The position numbers were made by a program, and so were the translations under genes. From NCBI RefSeq assembly GCF_001439815.1, contig NZ_JYLM01000001.1:1-64000 (forward strand): 64,000 nt of DNA. The letters run 5' to 3'. This document shows positions 36,294 to 44,924 of this stretch, piece by piece (the first letter of the stretch is position 1; each line of letters opens with the position of its first letter). Origin of the DNA: Pseudomonas orientalis. GTDB taxonomy: Bacteria > Pseudomonadota > Gammaproteobacteria > Pseudomonadales > Pseudomonadaceae. Below the pieces are notes generated by a model, which had not been told where the DNA came from, ran no database searches, and worked only from the letters and a program-made list of their open reading frames with translations.

Positions 36294-38681
36294 GTGAAAG
36301 TCCAGCCCCTCACTCATGCGGTTCTTGTAAGCACTCAACAAGCCGTTCCTTCGTCCCCGGCACGCACTGTCACCGCGGGTGAGGTTAACGGTGCGGTGGG
36401 CACGAGAGGGGATGTCGTAAAAAGCACGACATCCCTTCCTGACCCGAATCACGAACTTGATTTCTCCAAGCATGTGATTTACGGCTCGCTCGATGTAACG
36501 CCGCCCGGCGCGAGGTACACATTCGGCGAGCGCGAACAGCGAATCGATGCCTATGCCGGGCGCGTCGTCGCGCAGATCAAAACGATAGAAACGGGTGACG
36601 AAGGCCAGAGCAATATCAGGTTCCAGCACATTCGCCCGTTTCTGGAACCCGCAGGCTATTTCAGCGGTGGATTGCTGGCGGCGGGGTATGACCCTCATCA
36701 AACAATCACGGTGACGTTCAACGCGTATGTCAAGGAGCTCAATGGCGCCTCTCACTTGACTGATCAGGATGAGCGCACCTACTTCGCATGGCAAATCGCG
36801 GCCGGTGTCTTGAAGCACGATAAAGTAGCGCCGGGGGGACCGTTGAACGCCCAGGGCATGCAGATCAAGGCGCAAGATAGAAATACGATCAACGATCTCG
36901 AGTCGCTGGGCAGCAAACTTCAAAGTCATTGGGAGCAGGAAATATCCAGGCCGATGCGCGATTCCGATGGAGCTCTCGCAGCACGCTCGGGGAAAGCGGA
37001 CGCCTATGTGGTCAAAGGAACATTGCAAAGCCTGCGTGACGACGAGGGCGTCTTTAGCCAGCTCACACCAGCAGGACAGAAAGCCGTCATTCGTACACTT
37101 GAAGAAAATGGAAACGTCGTTATCCCCAATATATACGGCTACCCTTTCGCCGGTTATGCCTTCGTTCCTTATGAAAATTATCACGGTGACTATGACCATC
37201 GGCCGCATGAAGGTTTGATGGTCGACCTCAAGCGCGGCACGGTCAGTGAACTGCACGGGGATGATGACTTTGCCAAATGGGCAGAAAGAAACCGCGCCAA
37301 TGTAGTCAATGGCTTCAACGCCAGTGACAGGCAGGGCGGCAAAGACGCGCATTGGCCAAGGGCGGACTATGTCCTTGATACGCTGATCCACGGTAATGGC
37401 GCCACGTTCCCAGGCAGAAAGAATTTCTTCGCGGACAAGGCCTTGCCCGTTCGCGAGACATTCAATTACACGCAATCGAGAGACGACAATTATTACTTGA
37501 GATTTGGCGATCTGAAGAGCGGCATCGCCTCTCATTTCCAGGCGGTTAATGCAAAAAACGCGATGTGGGCCGACCAGACTGAGGTCTTTGGTGCGTCGCA
37601 ACAGAACTGGAAGGCTGCCAAAGAGTTTTGGGGCAATACGTTCGGTTACCTGCCCGTCATCGGGAATACCGGCAACATTGTCTTTGGAGTCCATGACGCC
37701 ATTAATGGCATGACACAAAACGATCGAGTGGGCGGCAGCGCCGCTGCGGTGATATCAGGCCTGCAACTGGTCCATGAAATTGCGACCGCGAAGGCAGACG
37801 CAGGGCTGGGAGAACCCTCGTTAGCCAATAGCGCTCCCGTTCAACACTACCGCTGGACATTTAACCCACAGACAAGCGACCTGGAGTTGCTGAGGGCATC
37901 CACTCCTGGCGCGTCCTTTCCAGGCATGCGGGAAATCGAGTTGGGTGGCAAAACCTATTACGCCGCCGATGCACCTGATGCCGGCGACGGCATGCACTAC
38001 GTTTTGCGTGTAGTCGATCCGCACGATCCCGACAAGTTGGCCAGTAGCGCCATTGTTGCCAAGCCTGACGCGCAGGGCATCTGGCAGCGAAGAAGTGTCG
38101 TGGGCGGCGGGCTGGATGAACTCGAGGGCCGATTGAAGGACCCCGTCGGGTTTGGCTCCCGCGCGATGGTCTATGCAGACCCGGACGATGCCGACTATGT
38201 GATTAAAGTCACGTTCCCCCTGCCGGCTGCCGAGCGTGTGGCTGCAATGAAAAATGAGGTGGCGTTGTTCAACCGATATTATGGAGGGGAGCGTGCCACG
38301 TTCCTCGGCAGTAATGCAGCCGACACCGTTTCCTATATGCGTATGCCTAAAGTGCCGGGAGAATCGCTTGAGCAACTGATGGCGGGAGGGAAAGACTTGC
38401 CTGAGGGCTTGTCGGCCAGCGTGTTGAATATGCTGGTGGAGTTGGAAAGCGCAGGTATCGCTCACAATGATCTGGCAGCAAGGAATATCCTTTACGACGC
38501 CAACACTCAGCAGTGTTTTCCGGTGGATTTTGGTTCTGCCAGGGCCGCAGGGGGCAACTTGGCGCAGTCCGATGACCGCTACAGTATTTGGAATCTGAGG
38601 GAGGACATTCAACCGGATAACCAATCTTTTGAGGAGATGGTTGAGTTGTTGGAGGCGTTGAAGACGAATGCCGTCAGTTGA
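36294..38681 (+). CDS. Candidate type III effector with C-terminal OspG/NleH-like kinase domain
   Basis: 795 residues from GTG at 36294 (AGGA ribosome binding site 10 nt upstream); an upstream ATG at 36165 precedes the hrp-box-like element and is rejected. The first 50 residues are Ser/Thr/Val/Ala-rich without a Sec signal (MKVQPLTHAVLVSTQQAVPS). Residues about 60-560 are of unknown fold, with an aromatic segment NIYGYPFAGYAFVPYENYHG near 278 and a hydrophobic helix region near 470. The last ~180 residues form a minimal kinase: Gly-rich GFGSRAMVYADP (about 618-628), Lys638 (YVIKV), Glu655, catalytic loop HND (724-726, HNDLAARNI) and DFG (745-747). There is no C-lobe substrate part, as in OspG and NleH. 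Codon use is more AT-rich than flanking genes, suggesting transfer. No chaperone gene or secretion apparatus nearby. Confidence 0.72.
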   Translation: MKVQPLTHAVLVSTQQAVPSSPARTVTAGEVNGAVGTRGDVVKSTTSLPDPNHELDFSKHVIYGSLDVTPPGARYTFGEREQRIDAYAGRVVAQIKTIETGDEGQSNIRFQHIRPFLEPAGYFSGGLLAAGYDPHQTITVTFNAYVKELNGASHLTDQDERTYFAWQIAAGVLKHDKVAPGGPLNAQGMQIKAQDRNTINDLESLGSKLQSHWEQEISRPMRDSDGALAARSGKADAYVVKGTLQSLRDDEGVFSQLTPAGQKAVIRTLEENGNVVIPNIYGYPFAGYAFVPYENYHGDYDHRPHEGLMVDLKRGTVSELHGDDDFAKWAERNRANVVNGFNASDRQGGKDAHWPRADYVLDTLIHGNGATFPGRKNFFADKALPVRETFNYTQSRDDNYYLRFGDLKSGIASHFQAVNAKNAMWADQTEVFGASQQNWKAAKEFWGNTFGYLPVIGNTGNIVFGVHDAINGMTQNDRVGGSAAAVISGLQLVHEIATAKADAGLGEPSLANSAPVQHYRWTFNPQTSDLELLRASTPGASFPGMREIELGGKTYYAADAPDAGDGMHYVLRVVDPHDPDKLASSAIVAKPDAQGIWQRRSVVGGGLDELEGRLKDPVGFGSRAMVYADPDDADYVIKVTFPLPAAERVAAMKNEVALFNRYYGGERATFLGSNAADTVSYMRMPKVPGESLEQLMAGGKDLPEGLSASVLNMLVELESAGIAHNDLAARNILYDANTQQCFPVDFGSARAAGGNLAQSDDRYSIWNLREDIQPDNQSFEEMVELLEALKTNAVS

Positions 38682-38682
38682 G

Positions 38683-38716
38683 CCGGCCGAATCGAAGAGG
38701 CTATCGATTCGGCCGG
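38683..38716. terminator. Hairpin after the effector-like gene
   Basis: CCGGCCGAATCGA and TCGATTCGGCCGG form a perfect 13-bp stem with an 8-nt loop, starting 2 nt after the stop codon. There is no T tract on either strand, so termination may be Rho-assisted or the stem may protect the 3' end. It also lies downstream of the convergent ETF-QO gene. Confidence 0.6.
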
Positions 38717-38760
38717 GGCACGTGGGTTCTGCAACCGCAGTGGGACTGTTACTGGCGGCT

Positions 38761-40425
38761 TTACATATTCGGGTAAGTCGGCCCGCCCGCACCTTCCGGC
38801 GTTACCCAGGTAATGTTCTGCGAAGGGTCCTTGATGTCACAGGTCTTGCAGTGCACGCAGTTCTGGGCGTTGATCTGGAAGCGCTTCTCGCCATCTTCTT
38901 TAGTCACCACTTCATACACGCCGGCCGGGCAGTAACGCTGCGCCGGCTCATCGTAGAGCGGCAGGTTGGTGCCGATCGGGATGCTCGGGTCTTTGAGCTT
39001 CAGGTGGCACGGCTGCTCTTCTTCGTGGTTGGTACCGGAGATGAACACCGAGCTCAGCTTGTCGAAGCTCAGCTTGCCGTCGGGTTTGGGGTAATCGATC
39101 TTCTGGCTGTCCTTGGCCAGCTTGAGGCAGGCGTAGTCAGGCTTGGTGTCGTGCAGGGTGAAAGGAATCCTGCCGCCAAAAATGTTCTGGTCGAGCCAGT
39201 TGAAGCCGCCGCCGATGATGGCGCCGAATTTGTGCACGGCCGGGCCGAAATTGCGGCTGGCGAAGAGTTCTTCGTACAGCCAGCTGGCCTTGAAGCTGTC
39301 GACATACGCGGTCAGTTCATCGCCGCCTTCGGATTCGGCAAACAGGCGGTCGGCTACCGCGTCGGCGGCGAGCATGCCGGACTTCATCGCGGTATGGCTG
39401 CCCTTGATCTTGGCGAAGTTCAGGGTGCCGAGGTCACAACCGATCAGCGCGCCACCCTTGAATACCATCTTGGGCAGCGAGTTCAGGCCGCCTTTGCAGA
39501 TCGCACGGGCGCCGTAGCTGACGCGCTTGCCGCCTTCCAGGTATTGGGCCAGTACCGGGTGATGCTTGAGGCGCTGGAATTCATCGAACGGTGACAGGAA
39601 GGTGTTGCTGTAGGACAGGTCCACGATCAGGCCGACCACCACCTGGTTGTTTTCCAGGTGATACAGGAACGAGCCGCCGGTGTTCTCGTTACCCATGATG
39701 TCCAGCGGCCAGCCGGCGGTGTGCACCACCAGGCCCGGCTGATGCTTGGCCGGATCGATTTCCCAGATTTCCTTGAGGCCGATGCCGTAGTGCTGGGCAT
39801 CGGCGTCGCTGTCCAGGTTGAAGCGCTGGATCAGTTGCTTGCCGATATGCCCGCGGCAGCCTTCGGCGAACAGGGTGTATTTGCCGCGCAACTCCATGCC
39901 CGGGGTGTACAGGCCCTCTTTGGGCTTGCCTTCGCGGTCGACACCCAGGTCGCCGGTGATGATGCCGCGCACCACGCCGTTTTCATCGAACAGCGCTTCC
40001 TGGGCGGCGAAGCCTGGGTAGATTTCCACGCCCAGGTTCTCGGCCTGCTGGGCCAGCCAGCGGCACAGATTGCCCAGGGAGATAATGTAGTTGCCTTCGT
40101 TGTGCATGGTCTTGGGCACAAAGAAGTCGGGAACCTTGGTGGAGGTATCGCTGCTGCGCAGTACATAGATGTCGTCGCGCATCACCTGCGTGTTGAGCGG
40201 GGCGCCCAGTGCTTTCCAGTCCGGGAACAGTTCGTTCAGGGCGCGTGGTTCGAACACGGCACCGGAGAGGATGTGTGCGCCGACTTCGGAGCCTTTCTCG
40301 ACCACGCAGACGCTGATTTCCTTACCGGCTTCGGCGGCCTTCTGCTTCAGTCGGCAGGCGGCGGACAGGCCAGCCGGGCCGGCGCCGACGATGACCACGT
40401 CGAATTCCATGTATTCGCGTTCCAC
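38761..40425 (-). CDS. Electron transfer flavoprotein-ubiquinone oxidoreductase
   Basis: 554 residues with GTG start at 40425 and a strong AGGAGA ribosome binding site. Membrane-associated enzyme passing electrons from ETF to ubiquinone. N-terminal FAD loop VVIVGAGPAGLSAACRL, GCRGHIGKQ, and C-terminal [4Fe-4S] cluster cysteines in CPAGVYE and CVHCKTCDIKDPSQN. Divergent from etfBA, as in P. aeruginosa PA2953. Confidence 0.96.
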   Translation of the reverse strand: MEREYMEFDVVIVGAGPAGLSAACRLKQKAAEAGKEISVCVVEKGSEVGAHILSGAVFEPRALNELFPDWKALGAPLNTQVMRDDIYVLRSSDTSTKVPDFFVPKTMHNEGNYIISLGNLCRWLAQQAENLGVEIYPGFAAQEALFDENGVVRGIITGDLGVDREGKPKEGLYTPGMELRGKYTLFAEGCRGHIGKQLIQRFNLDSDADAQHYGIGLKEIWEIDPAKHQPGLVVHTAGWPLDIMGNENTGGSFLYHLENNQVVVGLIVDLSYSNTFLSPFDEFQRLKHHPVLAQYLEGGKRVSYGARAICKGGLNSLPKMVFKGGALIGCDLGTLNFAKIKGSHTAMKSGMLAADAVADRLFAESEGGDELTAYVDSFKASWLYEELFASRNFGPAVHKFGAIIGGGFNWLDQNIFGGRIPFTLHDTKPDYACLKLAKDSQKIDYPKPDGKLSFDKLSSVFISGTNHEEEQPCHLKLKDPSIPIGTNLPLYDEPAQRYCPAGVYEVVTKEDGEKRFQINAQNCVHCKTCDIKDPSQNITWVTPEGAGGPTYPNM

Positions 40426-40529
40426 AGGCTATCTCCTACTCAAGGCTCAACAGGCTTTTTTTCTAATGGGTGGAGGTTCGGTGTCGGCATGCTGCAACGG
40501 CACGACCCACCTTTCTCTCTAGGTGGCGC

Positions 40530-40558
40530 ATTATATCTACACCACTGGCAGCGTCCAA
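40530..40558 (-). promoter_or_regulatory. Promoter of the ETF-QO gene
   Basis: On the minus strand TTGGAC (40558-40553), a 17-bp spacer and TATAAT (40535-40530), about 105 bp upstream of the start codon. The CAAAC/GTTTG element at 40561-40574 is immediately upstream of the -35. Confidence 0.7.
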
Positions 40559-40560
40559 TA

Positions 40561-40574
40561 CAAACGTTTGTTTG
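40561..40574. promoter_or_regulatory. PsrA-like operator
   Basis: CAAAC-GTTT-GTTTG matches the PsrA consensus G/CAAAC-N2-4-GTTTG/C. PsrA is a long-chain fatty acid-sensing repressor of beta-oxidation genes in Pseudomonas, and ETF feeds electrons from acyl-CoA dehydrogenases to the quinone pool, so control here is plausible. The site touches the ETF-QO promoter. Confidence 0.5.
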
Positions 40575-40632
40575 AATTGCCCGCAGGCTAGGTAAATCAA
40601 AGCAACGCGGCTTATGACTGACCATTTTGCCG

Positions 40633-40662
40633 TATTGACCAGAATAGGCGTTCCGGTCAATA
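40633..40662. repeat. Inverted repeat in the etf intergenic region
   Basis: TATTGACC and GGTCAATA are perfect 8-bp inverted repeats 14 bp apart, about 270 bp upstream of etfB. The left arm contains TTGACC, which could be a -35 hexamer. Possibly an operator for a dimeric regulator. Confidence 0.5.
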
Positions 40663-40930
40663 TACGGTCGGTTTTGCGCTGACCGTAGGCAGACTGCTGG
40701 TTTCAAGAGCACGTCCAAAAGCAAGACAGGTGACGCGCGCGCAGCTATGGCGCGCAGTTTACACGCTGCGATTAAGAATGACTTCTCGGTCACCCCTGAC
40801 GAACGGTCATTACTTCTCCATCGCTGGGTCATCCGCCGACCGTTTTGGAGGTGCCCTTGTGTGCCGATGAGCATCAACCGCCAGGTTCGCCTAGGCGACT
40901 TTCTTTTCACCGGAGAGTAACGAGGAATCC

Positions 40931-41680
40931 ATGAAGGTTCTTGTAGCTGTCAAACGCGTTGTCGATTACAACGTGAAAGTTCGCGTCAAGGCGGACAATT
41001 CCGGCGTCGACCTTGCTAACGTCAAGATGTCGATGAACCCATTCTGTGAAATCGCCGTGGAAGAAGCCGTACGCCTGAAAGAGAAAGGCGTGGCGACCGA
41101 GATCGTCGTGGTTTCCATCGGCCCGACCACTGCCCAGGAGCAATTGCGTACCGCCCTGGCACTGGGCGCCGACCGCGCCATCCTGGTCGAGTCCGCTGAA
41201 GAGCTGACCTCCCTGGCCGTGGCCAAGTTGCTCAAGGCCGTTGTCGACAAGGAACAGCCGCAACTGGTGATCCTCGGCAAGCAAGCCATCGACAGCGACA
41301 ACAACCAGACTGGCCAGATGCTGGCTGCACTGACCGGTTACGGTCAGGGCACCTTCGCTTCCAAAGTCGAAGTGAGCGGCGACAGCGTTGCGGTCACCCG
41401 TGAAATCGACGGCGGCGCGCAGACGGTTTCGCTGAAACTGCCGGCCATCGTCACCACCGACCTGCGTTTGAACGAGCCGCGCTATGCGTCCCTGCCGAAC
41501 ATCATGAAAGCCAAGAAGAAGCCGCTTGAAGTGCTGACTCCGGATGCTTTGGGCGTTTCCACCGCCTCCACCAACAAGACCGTCAAGGTTGAAGCACCGG
41601 CTGCACGCAGCGCGGGCATCAAGGTCAAGTCGGTGGCTGAACTGGTCGAGAAACTGAAAAACGAAGCGAAGGTGATCTGA
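40931..41680 (+). CDS. etfB: Electron transfer flavoprotein beta subunit
   Basis: 249 residues; binds AMP and pairs with EtfA to shuttle electrons from acyl-CoA dehydrogenases. [20 protein letters not shown] and [20 protein letters not shown] are typical. Ribosome binding site GAGAGTAACGAGGA upstream; etfA follows after 2 nt. Confidence 0.97.
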   Translation: MKVLVAVKRVVDYNVKVRVKADNSGVDLANVKMSMNPFCEIAVEEAVRLKEKGVATEIVVVSIGPTTAQEQLRTALALGADRAILVESAEELTSLAVAKLLKAVVDKEQPQLVILGKQAIDSDNNQTGQMLAALTGYGQGTFASKVEVSGDSVAVTREIDGGAQTVSLKLPAIVTTDLRLNEPRYASLPNIMKAKKKPLEVLTPDALGVSTASTNKTVKVEAPAARSAGIKVKSVAELVEKLKNEAKVI

Positions 41681-41682
41681 AC

Positions 41683-42612
41683 ATGACTATCCTCGTAATC
41701 GCCGAACACGACAACAAGGTGCTGGCCCCGGCCACCCTGAATACCGTGGCCGCTGCCGCTAAAATCGGTGGCGACATCCACGTGCTGGTAGCAGGTCAGG
41801 GCGCTGGCCCGGTCGCTGAAGCCGCCGCGAAAATCGCTGGCGTGAGCAAAGTGCTCAACGCTGACAACGCCGCTTACGCGCACCAACTGCCGGAAAACGT
41901 TGCGCCGCTGGTTGCAGAGTTGGGCAAGAGCTACAGCCACATCCTGGCTGCCGCCACTTCCAACGGCAAAAACATCCTGCCACGCGTCGCCGCGCAGCTG
42001 GACGTTGACCAGATCTCCGAGATCATCTCGGTCGAAAGCGCCGACACCTTCAAGCGCCCGATCTACGCCGGTAACGCCATTGCCACCGTGCAATCCAACG
42101 CCTCGGTCAAGGTCATCACCGTACGCGCCACCGGTTTCGACCCGGTGGCCGCCGAAGGGGGTTCGGCTACCGTTGAGGCCGTCGCTGCCGCCCACGACGC
42201 CGGTACATCCAGCTTTGTCGGCGAAGAGCTGGCCAAGTCGGATCGCCCGGAGCTGACCGCTGCCAAGATCGTCGTTTCCGGCGGGCGTGGTATGCAGAAC
42301 GGTGACAACTTCAAGCACCTGTACGCCCTGGCCGACAAGCTGGGCGCGGCGGTCGGCGCTTCCCGCGCGGCGGTCGACGCAGGCTTCGTACCCAACGACA
42401 TGCAGGTCGGCCAGACCGGCAAGATCGTTGCGCCACAGCTGTACATTGCCGTCGGTATCTCCGGTGCGATCCAGCATCTGGCCGGTATGAAAGACTCCAA
42501 GGTGATCGTTGCGATCAACAAGGATGAAGAAGCACCGATCTTCCAAGTGGCTGATTATGGCCTGGTCGCGGACTTGTTCGAAGCCGTCCCTGAGTTGGAG
42601 AAGCTGGTCTAA
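41683..42612 (+). CDS. etfA: Electron transfer flavoprotein alpha subunit
   Basis: 309 residues; FAD-binding subunit. The C-terminal FAD domain shows [48 protein letters not shown] and [19 protein letters not shown] (the ETF alpha signature). Followed by a strong terminator. Confidence 0.97.
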   Translation: MTILVIAEHDNKVLAPATLNTVAAAAKIGGDIHVLVAGQGAGPVAEAAAKIAGVSKVLNADNAAYAHQLPENVAPLVAELGKSYSHILAAATSNGKNILPRVAAQLDVDQISEIISVESADTFKRPIYAGNAIATVQSNASVKVITVRATGFDPVAAEGGSATVEAVAAAHDAGTSSFVGEELAKSDRPELTAAKIVVSGGRGMQNGDNFKHLYALADKLGAAVGASRAAVDAGFVPNDMQVGQTGKIVAPQLYIAVGISGAIQHLAGMKDSKVIVAINKDEEAPIFQVADYGLVADLFEAVPELEKLV

Positions 42613-42631
42613 TCCAGTCGCTTCACTTATA

Positions 42632-42663
42632 AAGAGCCCGGTCTTGTGACCGGGCTTTTTTTT
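42632..42663 (+). terminator. Terminator after etfBA
   Basis: AGCCCGGTC and GACCGGGCT stem with a short loop, followed by eight T residues, 20 nt after the etfA stop. Confidence 0.92.
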
Positions 42664-42684
42664 GACGTGTTGGAGCACCTCGCC

Positions 42685-43500
42685 ATGCAACTGCGTTCCC
42701 TGATCCCGCTGCTGGGCCTTACGCTGCTGCCGACCTTGTCGCTGGCGGCCGGCAAATGCGAGCGTCTGGTCATTACCGGCAGCCCGGATGCGCCGCCGTT
42801 GCTGTGGCGCGACCCGCAGGACCCGACTCACCTGATCGGCGCCACCGCCGATGTGCTGCAACAAGTCGCCACGGACCTGGGCCTGAAAATCGACCTGCTG
42901 TACGGCGGCAAGCGCTCCCTGGCCCTGGATGAAGTGCGCAGCGGACGCATGGATATCCTCGCCGATGCGCCGTTGAATCTGGGCGAGCTGGAAACCCTCG
43001 ACTACATACATCCGGCATTGATGCAGATCGATTACCTGGTGTGGACGCGCAAGGACTCGCCCCTGGTCTACACCACCGCTGCCGACTTGCACGGCCATAA
43101 GGGCGCCGCCTCCGAGCGCGCGCGCCTGAGTGCCGGGTTCGACACCTTTGCCCGCGAGCAATTGACCCTGCAGCGTCTGCCCAGCCTGACGCCAGCGTTC
43201 CAGAAGCTGTTGCTGGGGGAGGTTGACTATGTGCTCGCCAGCCGCTATTCCGGCATGGCCATGGCCCAGACCCTGGGCATGAACAACGACCTGGTCGCCC
43301 GCGAAGTACCCATCGACCAGCCCGGCCTGTACCTGGCCCTATCCCACAATTCGGCGTGCAATGATCCGTGGCTGCGCGGACAGCTGGCTAAAAAGATGAC
43401 AGAATTGCCCGCGTCCGGTGTGGCGGAAACCGCGTTGCAGCGCAATCTCGAGCGCTGGAAGGCGCAATTGCAACAACCCGTCGGCACCTCAACAAAGTAG
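42685..43500 (+). CDS. Periplasmic substrate-binding protein (SBP family 3-like)
   Basis: 271 residues with a signal peptide (MQLRSLIPLLGLTLLPTLSL, cut after LAA). The mature part has the extracellular solute-binding family 3 pattern (GATADVLQQVATDLGLKIDL, GRMDILADAP). No permease or ATPase gene is adjacent, so it may serve as a sensor or orphan binding protein. Followed by two lipoprotein genes in the same direction. Confidence 0.82.
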   Translation: MQLRSLIPLLGLTLLPTLSLAAGKCERLVITGSPDAPPLLWRDPQDPTHLIGATADVLQQVATDLGLKIDLLYGGKRSLALDEVRSGRMDILADAPLNLGELETLDYIHPALMQIDYLVWTRKDSPLVYTTAADLHGHKGAASERARLSAGFDTFAREQLTLQRLPSLTPAFQKLLLGEVDYVLASRYSGMAMAQTLGMNNDLVAREVPIDQPGLYLALSHNSACNDPWLRGQLAKKMTELPASGVAETALQRNLERWKAQLQQPVGTSTK

Positions 43501-43509
43501 GGATTTTCA

Positions 43510-43872
43510 GTGACTCTTCGACCTCTTTACGCGGCCCTGGCCGTTGTCGCTCTGGCGGGATGTGCCACCGATCCTGCGCCAACTGAACAACTGCGCCTGA
43601 CCCAGCAAGCCCTGGAGCAAGCCAACGCGGTCGGCGCCAATACCGATGAATCCCCCGAGCTGAAACTGGCCGAAGACAAATTTGCCAGGGCCAAAGGCAA
43701 CATGGCCGACCAGTCCTACAAACACGCACGCATGCGCGCCGAACAGGCTGAGCTGGATGCGCGTCTGGCCGAGGCCAAGGTGCTGACCGGCAAGAGCCAG
43801 GAACAATTGAACGTGGTCAACACCCGCATCGCGCGCCTGCGCAAGCAGTTGCAGTTGGGAGAAGCCCAATGA
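43510..43872 (+). CDS. DUF4398 family lipoprotein
   Basis: 120 residues, GTG start at 43510. Lipobox LAGC (Cys about 18). The mature part is a helical, coiled-coil-like domain (DUF4398) rich in Ala, Glu, Lys and Gln. Overlaps the OmpA-like gene by 4 bp (ATGA), so both are made together and likely act together at the outer membrane. Confidence 0.85.
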   Translation: MTLRPLYAALAVVALAGCATDPAPTEQLRLTQQALEQANAVGANTDESPELKLAEDKFARAKGNMADQSYKHARMRAEQAELDARLAEAKVLTGKSQEQLNVVNTRIARLRKQLQLGEAQ

Positions 43873-44672
43873 TCCGCGGTTTGAGTATTGCATTGCTGCT
43901 CAGCAGCGTGGCGCTGGGCGGCTGTGCCAGCCAACCCAGTAGCGAGCAGGCATTGCAGCAGGCCGGCAGTGACTTTCAGTTGGTCAAGGAAGACGCCAAT
44001 GTATTGCGTTTCGCGCCCAAGGATGTGATCCGCGCCGGGGAATCCCTGGCGCGTGCCGATCGCCTGTCCAGCTATTGGGGCAGCGGCGCCGACGTGGTGC
44101 ATTACGCCTACCTGAGCCAGCGCTACAGTGCCATCGCCCGTGAGCACACCGAGCAGGGGCTGAACGCTGAGCGTCTGGCCAAACTCGAGCTGGAACGCCA
44201 GCGCCTGCAATTGGCGCTGCGTGAAAGCAAGTTGGCCAGCGTGCAGCAGCAAGGCAAGTGGGTCGAACAGCAAATCGCCAGCCTGACCACCCAGACCGAC
44301 CGTGGCCTGGTGATGACCCTGGGCGACGTACTGTTCGATACCGGCGAAGCCGAGCTGCAGAATTCAGCGAACCGTACAGTGTTGAAGGTCGTGCAGTTCC
44401 TGCAACTGAACCCCAAACGCAAGGTGCGCATCGAGGGCTACACCGATGATACCGGGGGCGAACACGACAACCTGAACCTGTCCCATGACCGTGCTCAGTC
44501 GGTGGCCGATGTGCTGGTCGACCTGGGCATCGACGAGAAGCGCATTCAGGTCGAGGGGTATGGCGACAGGTACCCGGTGGAGGCCAATGCCTCCGAACGT
44601 GGCCGTGCGCAGAACCGCCGGGTAGAAATTGTGTTCTCCGACGAAAAAGGCCAACTGGGCGCCGCTCGCTAA
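43869..44672 (+). CDS. OmpA-family lipoprotein with N-terminal DUF4398-like domain
   Basis: 267 residues. Lipobox LGGC (Cys about 19), a helical DUF4398-like region (about 25-140) and a C-terminal OmpA peptidoglycan-binding domain (VLFDTGEAELQNSANRTVLK, IEGYTDDTGGEHDNLNLS, AQNRRVEIVFS). Anchors the outer membrane to peptidoglycan. Partner of the preceding lipoprotein. Confidence 0.92.
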   Translation: MIRGLSIALLLSSVALGGCASQPSSEQALQQAGSDFQLVKEDANVLRFAPKDVIRAGESLARADRLSSYWGSGADVVHYAYLSQRYSAIAREHTEQGLNAERLAKLELERQRLQLALRESKLASVQQQGKWVEQQIASLTTQTDRGLVMTLGDVLFDTGEAELQNSANRTVLKVVQFLQLNPKRKVRIEGYTDDTGGEHDNLNLSHDRAQSVADVLVDLGIDEKRIQVEGYGDRYPVEANASERGRAQNRRVEIVFSDEKGQLGAAR

Positions 44673-44691
44673 GAACCAGACACGGATCAAA

Positions 44692-44782
44692 ATGTGGGAG
44701 GGGGCTTGCCCCCGATAGCGGTGGCTCAGTTGGAACATTTTTGACTGACACGCTGCTATCGGGGGCAAGCCCCCTCCCACAT
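44692..44782. repeat. REPIN, GGGGGCTTGCCCCC type
   Basis: Inverted arms ATGTGGGAGGGGGCTTGCCC and complement with CCGATAGC beside each, 91 bp, between the OmpA-like gene and the MocR gene. Confidence 0.92.
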
Positions 44783-44924
44783 TTCGTCAGGCGTACGCCC
44801 TTACAGTTTTTTCTGTCACTGCGGCCCGTGCTCGACTATTGTGGCAACTGTCCCCGTACACTTCTAAACTGTGCCGGTATGTTTCACACAAAAATAAAAT
44901 GCCCGTGAAATCGAGTGCTGCGTC

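Noticed and set aside
36243..37718. 491-codon open frame antisense to the effector candidate
   Set aside because: The plus-strand frame carries clear kinase motifs and a promoter; the antisense frame has no motif, signal or start site.
41482..43161. 559-codon open frame antisense to etfA and the binding protein
   Set aside because: It overlaps two well recognised genes and the etfA terminator; composition is that of a shadow frame.
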